Below, in pieces: positions 1 through 6,432 of a DNA stretch of 41,526 nt. The stretch spans positions 1 through 41,526 of the forward strand of contig JAFSUG010000019.1 of assembly GCA_017445385.1 (NCBI GenBank), given 5' to 3'. The DNA is from Oscillospiraceae bacterium (lineage in GTDB: Bacteria; Bacillota; Clostridia; Oscillospirales; Oscillospiraceae). The position numbers and the translations under genes were made by a program. Under the pieces are notes generated by a model. The model saw only the letters and a list, made by a program, of their open reading frames with translations. It had not been told where the DNA came from and ran no database searches. Every line of letters starts with the position of its first letter. The first letter of the stretch is position 1.

Positions 1-25
1 CAGACAGACAGACAGACAGACAGAC
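1..25 (+). repeat. (CAGA)n tetranucleotide tract
   Basis: Six full CAGA units plus one base run from the first base of the window, so the true copy number is unknown and may be larger. The tract lies inside coding sequence: it reads as repeating Q-T-D-R in all three frames without a stop. Short tetranucleotide tracts inside methyltransferase genes are classic slipped-strand phase-variation sites, known from mod genes of Haemophilus and Neisseria. A one-unit change shifts the downstream frame by one base. Confidence 0.9.
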
Positions 26-102
26 GAATTACGCCTTACTTCAGAATACTCATTCGCCGCAAGATGCAACGGAATTATGGGTGTCCCCATTACCTTCCTT
101 GA
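1..102 (+). other. Alternative methyltransferase tail 0 (frame 1 reading)
   Basis: Codons starting at base 1 read through the CAGA tract and then give RITPYFRILIRRKMQ before TGA at 100-102. The segment YFRILIRRK (37-63) matches the ending seen in the two downstream copies (YKRLFIKRK, YRRILIRGK). It therefore looks like the natural C-terminus of the upstream gene body, with the CAGA tract placed in the variable part of the tail. The bases that encode this ending also encode, one frame over, the EYSFAARCNG start of tail 1. Confidence 0.5.
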
Positions 103-259
103 TAAGTACAGCCCCGATCAATTCGCAATCATTGGAGCAACAGAAAGCGAAGGAAAGGGATTCTCAAACGGATTGTGGCATGAATGCAGCGGTGTTGCCC
201 AACCGCTCGTCGGCAGAAAACGAAAGTATAAGAGATTATTCATCAAACGCAAAGTGTAA
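2..259 (+). CDS. EcoRI-family adenine methyltransferase, C-terminal part (tail 1, 5' end outside window)
   Basis: Codons starting at base 2 are open from the window edge through the CAGA tract to TAA at 257-259. The reading contains NGIMGVPITFLDKYSPDQF followed by a variable stretch and the end KYKRLFIKRKV. I recognise the MGVPITF-x-D-K/R-Y-x-P-x-QF block and the basic R-L/I-x-I-R/K-x-K ending as the C-terminus of the EcoRI-type adenine-specific DNA methyltransferase family. The catalytic domain would be upstream, outside the window. The downstream DUF262-HNH gene fits a restriction partner. The last codons (233-259) overlap, in the +1 frame, the start of a second copy of the same module. Which frame the gene body uses cannot be told from here. 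Confidence 0.65.
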   Translation, partial: RQTDRQTDELRLTSEYSFAARCNGIMGVPITFLDKYSPDQFAIIGATESEGKGFSNGLWHECSGVAQPLVGRKRKYKRLFIKRKV

Positions 260-458
260 CGGCGTTATGGGTGTTCCAATCACGTTTATGGACAGATACA
301 GCCCAAATCAATTTGAGATTTTGGATGCGAATGATTTTCGTGTTGATAAAAAGGGAAAAACAGCAAGCAAAGATACTGCCGGAGTAGCACATCATATTAC
401 CTGCCAAGGAGCCAATGTTTATCGCAGAATCCTAATACGTGGAAAAAACAGGGGGTAA
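3..458 (+). CDS. Alternative methyltransferase tail 2 (frame 3 reading)
   Basis: Codons starting at base 3 are open from the window edge to TAA at 456-458. The first 76 or so codons after the tract are unlike the family; from about 235 the reading becomes DYSSNAKCNGVMGVPITF, then MDRYSPNQFEIL, a new variable region, and the ending YRRILIRGKNRG. This is a second full copy of the C-terminal module, diverged from tail 1 but clearly homologous. It could be an expressed alternative tail reached by slippage in the CAGA tract, a silent recombination cassette, or a decaying tandem duplication. No convincing independent ribosome-binding site and start were found for it. Confidence 0.5.
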   Translation, partial: DRQTDRQTNYALLQNTHSPQDATELWVSPLPSLISTAPINSQSLEQQKAKERDSQTDCGMNAAVLPNRSSAENESIRDYSSNAKCNGVMGVPITFMDRYSPNQFEILDANDFRVDKKGKTASKDTAGVAHHITCQGANVYRRILIRGKNRG

Positions 459-462
459 AGCC

Positions 463-1569
463 ATGATTATAGAGGAACAAAAAATCACCGTCGAAGCAGT
501 TTATGAAGGTTACTTCAACGATGCGGAAGAAGGCGTTGTCGGCTATAATGGGCTGCTTGATATTCGCCCGAAATATCAGCGCGAGTTCGTCTATAAGGAT
601 GCGCAGCGCGATGAAGTCATCCGCACGGTTATGAAGGGCTTGCCGCTGAATGTGATCTACTGGTGCAAAGTAAAGAAAGACGACGGCACGGACGGCTTTG
701 AAGTACTGGACGGGCAGCAGCGCACAATATCGCTTTGTGAATACATTGACGGTTCGTTTTCTGTAGACGATAAGTATTTTTATAATCTCCCTGCCGATCA
801 AAAGCGGCACATTCTTGATTATCCGCTTTTTGTATATGTGTGCGATGGTACGGACAGCGAAAAGCTGGATTGGTTTCGCATTATCAACATCGCAGGCGAG
901 CAGCTGACGGATCAAGAGCTCCGCAATGCCGTTTATGCCGGCTCATGGACGTCTGATGCAAAACGGTATTTCTCAAAAACGGGCTGCGCGGCGGATACGC
1001 TTGCAGGGAATTATTTGAAAGGAAGCTCGATTCGCCAAGAGTTTCTTGAAACAGCAATTTCGTGGGCGGCAGATGCCGCGGATGATACGATTGAGGGCTA
1101 TATGGCAAAGCATCAAAACGATCCGTCTGCCGTGCAGCTCTGGAATTATTTCCGCTCTGTTATTGACTGGGTACAAGCGATCTTCCCCAAAACACGCAAA
1201 GAAATGAAGGGCTTACCGTGGGGGCTGTTTTTTAATCAGCATGGGAAAAGAACAGACCTTGACCCGAAGCAATTAGAGCTTGAAATTCAGCGGCTAATGG
1301 GCGATGAGGACGTTACAAAAAAATCCGGCATCTATGAATATCTGTTAACAGGGGAAGAAAAGAAACTCTCGATTCGCGCTTTTGACCGTAGAGATGCGCT
1401 TGCCGCATATGAAAAGCAAAAGCATAAATGCCCGATTTGCGGCGAGGAGTTTGCGTTTGAAGAGATGCACGCTGACCATATCAAACCATGGAGCAAAGGC
1501 GGTAAAACAACGCCCGAAAACTGCCAAATGCTCTGCCGGGACTGCAATCTGAAAAAAGGTGCGCAGTAA
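463..1569 (+). CDS. DUF262-HNH endonuclease, likely restriction partner
   Basis: 368 aa. The N-terminal half is a DUF262 (ParB/Srx-fold nucleotide-binding) domain with KYQREF at residues 37-42 and DGQQRT at 83-88. The C-terminus is a zinc-braced HNH nuclease: CPIC at 323-326, HADHIKPW at 336-343 and CRDC at 358-361. DUF262 plus HNH proteins are nucleases found in defence loci, related in architecture to GmrSD enzymes. The ATG at 463 is preferred because GGGGG at 451-455 sits 7 bases upstream; a GTG at 439 in the same frame is possible. The gene starts 4 bases after the methyltransferase tail-2 stop, implying one operon. Target site is unknown. Confidence 0.85.
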   Translation: MIIEEQKITVEAVYEGYFNDAEEGVVGYNGLLDIRPKYQREFVYKDAQRDEVIRTVMKGLPLNVIYWCKVKKDDGTDGFEVLDGQQRTISLCEYIDGSFSVDDKYFYNLPADQKRHILDYPLFVYVCDGTDSEKLDWFRIINIAGEQLTDQELRNAVYAGSWTSDAKRYFSKTGCAADTLAGNYLKGSSIRQEFLETAISWAADAADDTIEGYMAKHQNDPSAVQLWNYFRSVIDWVQAIFPKTRKEMKGLPWGLFFNQHGKRTDLDPKQLELEIQRLMGDEDVTKKSGIYEYLLTGEEKKLSIRAFDRRDALAAYEKQKHKCPICGEEFAFEEMHADHIKPWSKGGKTTPENCQMLCRDCNLKKGAQ

Positions 1570-1573
1570 AGCG

Positions 1574-1620
1574 GAATAAAGCAAAAAGCACCGACGCAGT
1601 CGGTGCTTTTTGCTTTATTC
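1574..1620. terminator. Bidirectional terminator
   Basis: A perfect 22-base inverted repeat (1574-1595 and 1599-1620) with a 3-base loop. The stem is flanked by A- and T-rich ends, so it can terminate the endonuclease gene on the plus strand and khpA on the minus strand. The khpA stop codon lies inside the right arm. Confidence 0.9.
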
Positions 1621-1845
1621 GTCAACGATATCAACGCTGACCTTCTGCCCGGTGCGCTGGGCAACGGATTTGATGACGGTGCGGATCTCTTTTGCGATCC
1701 TGCCCTGCCGTCCGATCACTTTACCCATGTCCTCGGGCGCGACGCGAAGCTCCAAAACGGTTGTTTCGCCCTGCAGCTCGGTCACTGTGACAGCTTCGGG
1801 ATGCTCCACAAGGTTCTGCGCGATATACAGCAGCAGTTCCTTCAT
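1615..1845 (-). CDS. khpA: KH-domain RNA-binding protein KhpA (YlqC)
   Basis: 76 aa, the usual length for the family. A single KH domain carries the GxxG loop as GRQG within VIGRQGRIAKEIR. In Firmicutes KhpA pairs with KhpB/Jag and binds RNA; it is implicated in cell elongation and division control. A khpB gene is present in this window at 38178. The gene follows rpsP by 3 bases, the standard ylxM-ffh-rpsP-khpA order. The stop codon is inside the bidirectional terminator. Confidence 0.93.
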   Translation of the reverse strand: MKELLLYIAQNLVEHPEAVTVTELQGETTVLELRVAPEDMGKVIGRQGRIAKEIRTVIKSVAQRTGQKVSVDIVDE

Positions 1846-1848
1846 GAT

Positions 1849-2088
1849 TTACTGCAGACCTGCCTTCTTCAGCAGACCTCTCACGGTATCGGTGGGCTGC
1901 GCGCCGTTCTTGATCCAAGCCTGTGCCTTCTCCAGATCCACGGTGATGGTGGCGGGGTCGGTCAGGGGGTTGTAGGTGCCGATCTCTTCGATGCAGCGGC
2001 CGTCGCGCGGGCTGCGGGAGTCAGCAACAACGATGCGGTAGTAGGGGCTTTTCTTCGCGCCCATTCTTCTCAGTCTGATTTTAACCAT
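1849..2088 (-). CDS. rpsP: Small-subunit ribosomal protein bS16
   Basis: 79 aa. It opens with [18 protein letters not shown] and contains [12 protein letters not shown] and IEEIGTYNP, all diagnostic of bS16. It is a structural protein of the 30S body needed for early assembly. AGGAGG lies 7 bases before the ATG. The gene is separated from ffh by 158 bases and is followed closely by khpA, so the two are likely co-translated. Confidence 0.97.
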   Translation of the reverse strand: MVKIRLRRMGAKKSPYYRIVVADSRSPRDGRCIEEIGTYNPLTDPATITVDLEKAQAWIKNGAQPTDTVRGLLKKAGLQ

Positions 2089-2246
2089 TTTTGTTTCCTC
2101 CTAAAATTTCTGTTTTTAATGCTTTCATATTTCGCTTTCGCGAAGAGTAACCACTGATTGATGCAGGCAAGAGCAATAACGAAGAGCTTTGCAGAGGGAA
2201 AGGTCAAGTCAGTGCCGAAGCCGGAACCATGCAGGGGTTACAAACA

Positions 2247-3584
2247 TTACATTGGGAGCCCGGGGAAGCCGCCCATGCGGCGCATTTTGCGCATCGCCTT
2301 CGGGTTTTTCATGCGGCGCATCATCTGATTCATCGCGTCAAACTGCTTCAGCAGGCGGTTGAGATCTTCGATGCCAACGCCCGATCCGCGGCAGATGCGC
2401 TGCTTTCGGCTGTGGTTCAGGCAGCTCGGATTATCGCGCTCGTAAGGCGTCATGGATTGGATCAGCGCCGCCATGCGCTTCATTGCGCCTTCGTCAACCT
2501 GCACGTTTTTCATCGAGGACATACCCGGAACCATTTTCAGCAGGTCCTGCATATCGCCCATGTTGCGCAGCTGCTCGAGCTGATCATAGAAATCGGCAAG
2601 CGTGAATTTATCCGTGCCGAGCTTCTGCTCCAGCTCGCGCGCTTTCTTTTCGTCAAACGCCTGCTCGGCTTTTTCAATCAGCGTCAGCACGTCGCCCATG
2701 CCGAGGATTCTTGATGCCATGCGGTCGGGATGGAACGGCTCGATCTGATCGAGCTTTTCGCCAACGCCGGCGAATTTGATCGGCTTGCCCGTTACCGCTT
2801 TGACTGAAAGCGCCGCGCCGCCTCTTGCGTCGCCGTCCAGCTTCGTCAGCATAACGCCGTCAATATCGAGCTGATCGTTGAAGCTCTGCGCGGCGTTTAC
2901 CGCGTCCTGGCCGGTCATCGCGTCCACAACGAGCAGCGTTTCATCGGGTTTGACGGTCTGCTTGATCGTCTGCAGCTCCGCCATCAGCGTTTCATCGATG
3001 TGCAGGCGGCCTGCCGTATCGAGAAAGACGAAATCGTTGCCGTGCTGCCGCGCGTGAAGCACCGCTTGCTTTGCGATCTCAACCGGGTCGCCCTGCCCCA
3101 TCTGAAACACGGGAATGCCCAGTTTTTCGCCGCAGACCTCAAGCTGCTTGATCGCCGCCGGACGGTAAACGTCGCAAGCGACGAGCAGCGGCCGATGCCC
3201 CTGCTTCTGCATGAGTCCGGCGAGCTTTGCGCCGTTCGTGGTTTTGCCTGCGCCCTGCAGACCTACGAGCATAACCACCGTAGGCGGCTTCGGGGAGATC
3301 GTGATGCGCTGATTATCGCTGCCCATCAGCTTCGTCAGCTCTTCGTTTACGATCTTTACGATCATCTGCGCCGGTGTTAAGCTCTCGAGAACGTCCGTTC
3401 CGACGGCGCGTTCGGTAACCGATTTTACAAAATCTTTTACGACCTTATAGCTGACATCCGCTTCCAGAAGCGCAAGGCGAATTTCGCGCATTGCTTCTTT
3501 CACGTCGTTTTCCGTCAGTCGACCTTTTCCGCGCAGGCGCTTGAACGCCGCGGAGAGTTTTTCGGTCAGTCCTTCAAATGCCAT
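2247..3584 (-). CDS. ffh: Signal recognition particle GTPase Ffh
   Basis: 445 aa. N domain (residues 1-90), then G domain with P-loop GLQGAGKT at 108-115, DTAGR at 189-193 and TKLD at 247-250, then a methionine-rich M domain ending in [11 protein letters not shown]. It binds signal sequences and SRP RNA and delivers ribosomes to FtsY at the membrane. The start MAFEGL at 3584 is chosen over the ATG at 3590 because GGAGG abuts the latter with no spacing and gives 6 bases for the former. The start overlaps the end of ylxM by 11 bases, indicating translational coupling. Confidence 0.96.
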   Translation of the reverse strand: MAFEGLTEKLSAAFKRLRGKGRLTENDVKEAMREIRLALLEADVSYKVVKDFVKSVTERAVGTDVLESLTPAQMIVKIVNEELTKLMGSDNQRITISPKPPTVVMLVGLQGAGKTTNGAKLAGLMQKQGHRPLLVACDVYRPAAIKQLEVCGEKLGIPVFQMGQGDPVEIAKQAVLHARQHGNDFVFLDTAGRLHIDETLMAELQTIKQTVKPDETLLVVDAMTGQDAVNAAQSFNDQLDIDGVMLTKLDGDARGGAALSVKAVTGKPIKFAGVGEKLDQIEPFHPDRMASRILGMGDVLTLIEKAEQAFDEKKARELEQKLGTDKFTLADFYDQLEQLRNMGDMQDLLKMVPGMSSMKNVQVDEGAMKRMAALIQSMTPYERDNPSCLNHSRKQRICRGSGVGIEDLNRLLKQFDAMNQMMRRMKNPKAMRKMRRMGGFPGLPM

Positions 3585-3930
3585 GTTCATCCTCCAGCCT
3601 GCCGCATACGCTTTCAATCGCGTCGGAGAGGGGGCTGCCGTTCGGCAAACGCGCAACGTCCGCCGCGATCTTGCGCAGCTCGGCAGCAACCTTTGCGCGC
3701 TCCAGCGCTTTTGCAACGCAGCCCGTTACGTCTTCCAGCTCGCGCAGCGTGCGCTCCGTGCGCTTGAGCGCATCGTAAACGCCCTGCCTGGAAACGCCCT
3801 CGTTTTCGGCGATCTCCGCAAGCGACAGATCCTGATTGTAGTACAGATCGAAATAGGTTTTCTGTTTATCCGTCAGCAGATCGCCGTAAAAATCGAACAG
3901 CAGCGTCATCGAAAGCGCATCGGTTTTCAT
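3574..3930 (-). CDS. ylxM: YlxM/p13-like SRP-associated DNA-binding protein
   Basis: 118 aa, typical of UPF0122. A sigma-region-4-like helix-turn-helix is visible at [19 protein letters not shown] (residues about 35-53). In Firmicutes and mycoplasmas ylxM sits directly upstream of ffh and is linked to SRP function. Here it overlaps ffh by 11 bases. It is the first gene of the operon behind a sigma-A promoter at 3965-3993. Confidence 0.93.
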   Translation of the reverse strand: MKTDALSMTLLFDFYGDLLTDKQKTYFDLYYNQDLSLAEIAENEGVSRQGVYDALKRTERTLRELEDVTGCVAKALERAKVAAELRKIAADVARLPNGSPLSDAIESVCGRLEDEHGI

Positions 3931-3964
3931 GGCGAATCCGTCCTTTCAAGTCTTTTGCCTTGAC

Positions 3965-3993
3965 ACTATAACAAAAAAAGAAAAAGCTGTCAA
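3965..3993 (-). promoter_or_regulatory. Sigma-A promoter for ylxM-ffh
   Basis: On the minus strand TTGACA (3988-3993) and TATAGT (3965-3970) are separated by exactly 17 bases. The -35 hexamer lies in the left arm of the inverted repeat at 3981-4016. Confidence 0.8.
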
Positions 3994-4016
3994 GTGTTTT
4001 TTCTTGACAGCTTTTT
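3981..4016. other. 14-base perfect inverted repeat between divergent promoters
   Basis: Arms 3981-3994 and 4003-4016 are perfect inverse copies with an 8-base spacer. Each arm contains a TTGACA on opposite strands: the minus copy is the ylxM -35 element; the plus copy is too far from the -10 used by the next gene. It could be an operator, a terminator relic or a duplicated promoter element. Confidence 0.6.
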
Positions 4017-4019
4017 CCG

Positions 4020-4048
4020 TTTACAAAAAAATTGCCGCGTGGTAAAAT
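4020..4048 (+). promoter_or_regulatory. Sigma-A promoter for the SLH glycosidase gene
   Basis: TTTACA (4020-4025), 17-base spacer, TAAAAT (4043-4048), 41 bases before the start codon. Confidence 0.7.
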
Positions 4049-4088
4049 GAATGCGAAGAAACCACGCGAAGCATAAAAGGAGCAAACC

Positions 4089-6338
4089 ATGAAACGCCTG
4101 ATTGTTACACTTCTGATTTTATCGCTGCTTGTCAGCTTTGTGCCGGCATACGTGCTGGGCGATGCGCTGCATACGGTCACCTCGCCGCTATCGGAAAACG
4201 CCGCGCTTACGGAAAATAAATGGCGCGAGCCCGTTTCCGGCAGGCGGCAGAACGAACGCTATCTGCTTTTGGCAAACGGCGAAACGGCGCCCTCGGTTGT
4301 CTACGGCTATACGCTTTTCGGCAAAAGCACGATGGACACGATTGAGCGCTATCCCGATGCATGGGGCATGACGGTTGTTGCCGGAGTGAACGGCAGCTTC
4401 TTCGATATGACGAGCGGCGTGCCTTACGGCTGCGTGATTACGGGCGGCTGCGTGCGCTCGAGCGGCGACCGCGAGGCGGTCGGCTTCCGCGCGGACGGCA
4501 GCGCGATCATCGGCTATCCGAAGCTCTCGATTGATCTTTCGTTCCCCGGCGGTCAGACGCTCAGGGGCGTCAACTGCAACAAGATCACTACGAAGGCAAA
4601 CGGCGTGAACCTCTATACGCGCGATTATGACTACGCAACGAAAAATACGATCGATACGTATAACGTCGTCGTAAAGCCGTCCGATGCGGACCTGAAGCTG
4701 AACAGCCGCATCACGGCGGAGGTTACGGAGATTCGCGCGGACGTGAAGTCCTGCGCGATCCCGGACGGCTGCTTCCTGCTCTCGTGCGCCGCGCAGAGCG
4801 ATTACGCCGTCACGATGGACGCGACGATCCGCAGCCTGCAGGCAGGCGATACCGTCACAATTGACGTTTCAATCGGCGATGGGTGGGGCGAAGTCGTTTC
4901 CGCGTGCGCCGGCATGGAAATGCTCGTGCTCGGCGGCGAGGCGCAAAAAACGTTTTCGCTTGCCGGCAACTCTACCCGTACCGCGCGCACGGCGGTCGGC
5001 TTGCAATCGGATGGTACGCTCATTTTCTATACCGTGGATGCCGCAGGCGGCTCTTCCGGCATCACGCTGCGCGAGCTTGCCCAGCGCATGACGGAGCTCG
5101 GCTGCGTGACCGCGCTGAATTTAGACGGCGGCGGCTCTACGGCAATTCGCGTCCGCTATCCGGGCAAAGCGGAATCGGAAACCATCAACAGCCCGGCGGA
5201 CGGCAAGCTGCGCAAGTGCGCAAACTTCGTGTTTTTAGCGCATGAGAAATCGGAAGCCGGAGCGGCCGTGCATCTGTTCGCCTATCCGCATAACGCGGTT
5301 GCGCTGCCGGGCGGCTCCATCCCGCTGGAAGTGAAAGCAACTGACGCGCGCTATAATCCCGTAGCCGCGCCGGAGACGGTAGAGCTTACGGCGGAGGGCG
5401 GTACGGTCGTATCGGGCGCGCTGCTGGCGCAGACGGTCGGAACGGCAACCGTTACAATGAAAGCAGGCGATGCAAGCGGAAAAGCATCGGTGCTTGTGAT
5501 TGAAACGCCGGATGCCATAACGCTCACGCGCGAAAACAGCACTTCGGCAGGCGGCAGTATCGTTTCCGGCGAAACGGCGCGGTTTACCGCTTCGGCATCG
5601 TATTTGGGCAGCGCGGTCTACGCCTCGCAAGGCAGCTTCGTCTGGACCTGCGACAGCGCCATCGGCGCAATCGACCCGGAGGGAACGTTCACCGCCGCGA
5701 AGGTCTATCAGCCCACGACCGGCAACGTTACCTGCACGGCAGGCAGCCGCAGCCAAACCGCAAAGCTGACCGTTCTGCCCGATTATCCGTTCCCCGACGC
5801 GGAAACGCACTGGGCGCGCGAGGAGATCCGAACGCTCTATGACGCCGGCGTTCTGCGCGGCGCGGAGGTGGACGGCATTCCGTACTTCCGTCCCGACGAC
5901 GGCATGACGCGCCAGGAATTTTTCGTTGCGCTGATGCGCTATCTCGGAACGGACCTTACGCAGTACGATGCAGCCGAGCTGCCGTTTGCGGATTCGGAGC
6001 AGATTGCTTCTTGGGCATTGCCTTCCGTTCGCGCGGCGTACGCGCTCGGCTATCTCGGCGGCAGCGCGCAGGACGGCGCGCTTTACGCCTTGCCGGATAA
6101 AACCATCTCGCGTCAGGAGGCAATCGTGATCCTCAGCCGCACGCTGGAAAATACAGAGGGCGATCCTGCGCTGCTTACGCCGTTTTCCGATTGGGAAGCG
6201 GTTGCGCCGTGGGCGCAGAGCGGCATGAGCGCCATGATCCAAATCGGCGCCGTATCCGGCTCTGACGGACAGCTTTTGCCGCTTCTGCCCGTCACTCGTG
6301 CACAGGCGGCAAAACTGCTTGCGGTGATGCGGAAATAG
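4089..6338 (+). CDS. Secreted phosphodiester glycosidase-domain protein with SLH repeats
   Basis: 749 aa. An N-terminal signal peptide (residues 1-24) is followed by a phosphodiester glycosidase (NAGPA-type, PF09992) domain from about 65 to 385. It is marked by VVAGVNGSFFDM near 96 and LNLDGGGSTAIR near 343. The middle (about 390-565) looks like one or two Ig-like/Big modules. From residue 568 come three SLH repeats (FPDAETHWAREEI, PFADSEQIASWA, PFSDWEAVAPWA). NAGPA-family domains in bacteria cleave sugar-phosphodiester bonds in cell-wall or capsule polymers; the substrate here is inferred only. SLH repeats anchor proteins to pyruvylated secondary wall polymer. AGGAG precedes the ATG. Confidence 0.85.
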   Translation: MKRLIVTLLILSLLVSFVPAYVLGDALHTVTSPLSENAALTENKWREPVSGRRQNERYLLLANGETAPSVVYGYTLFGKSTMDTIERYPDAWGMTVVAGVNGSFFDMTSGVPYGCVITGGCVRSSGDREAVGFRADGSAIIGYPKLSIDLSFPGGQTLRGVNCNKITTKANGVNLYTRDYDYATKNTIDTYNVVVKPSDADLKLNSRITAEVTEIRADVKSCAIPDGCFLLSCAAQSDYAVTMDATIRSLQAGDTVTIDVSIGDGWGEVVSACAGMEMLVLGGEAQKTFSLAGNSTRTARTAVGLQSDGTLIFYTVDAAGGSSGITLRELAQRMTELGCVTALNLDGGGSTAIRVRYPGKAESETINSPADGKLRKCANFVFLAHEKSEAGAAVHLFAYPHNAVALPGGSIPLEVKATDARYNPVAAPETVELTAEGGTVVSGALLAQTVGTATVTMKAGDASGKASVLVIETPDAITLTRENSTSAGGSIVSGETARFTASASYLGSAVYASQGSFVWTCDSAIGAIDPEGTFTAAKVYQPTTGNVTCTAGSRSQTAKLTVLPDYPFPDAETHWAREEIRTLYDAGVLRGAEVDGIPYFRPDDGMTRQEFFVALMRYLGTDLTQYDAAELPFADSEQIASWALPSVRAAYALGYLGGSAQDGALYALPDKTISRQEAIVILSRTLENTEGDPALLTPFSDWEAVAPWAQSGMSAMIQIGAVSGSDGQLLPLLPVTRAQAAKLLAVMRK

Positions 6339-6361
6339 CCTGTTTTAAGACGATTTACATA

Positions 6362-6391
6362 TTGACATTTGCGAATTGTTTATAATAGAAT
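6362..6391 (+). promoter_or_regulatory. Probable promoter for the second SLH gene
   Basis: TTGACA (6362-6367) with TAGAAT (6386-6391) at an 18-base spacing; a TATAAT at 6381-6386 overlaps it but is only 13 bases from the -35. The start codon is 41 bases downstream. Confidence 0.6.
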
Positions 6392-6432
6392 TATTTCATC
6401 CAATAGAAAAATTCGGCAAAGGAGATCCTACC

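Noticed and set aside
2089-2246. Possible r-protein leader or internal promoter between ffh and rpsP
   Set aside because: Only a small TTCGC-type hairpin is visible and no promoter pair with proper spacing; nothing firm enough to annotate.
5235-6242. 335-codon minus-strand open reading opposite the SLH glycosidase
   Set aside because: Antisense shadow rich in Arg with no motif or start signal.
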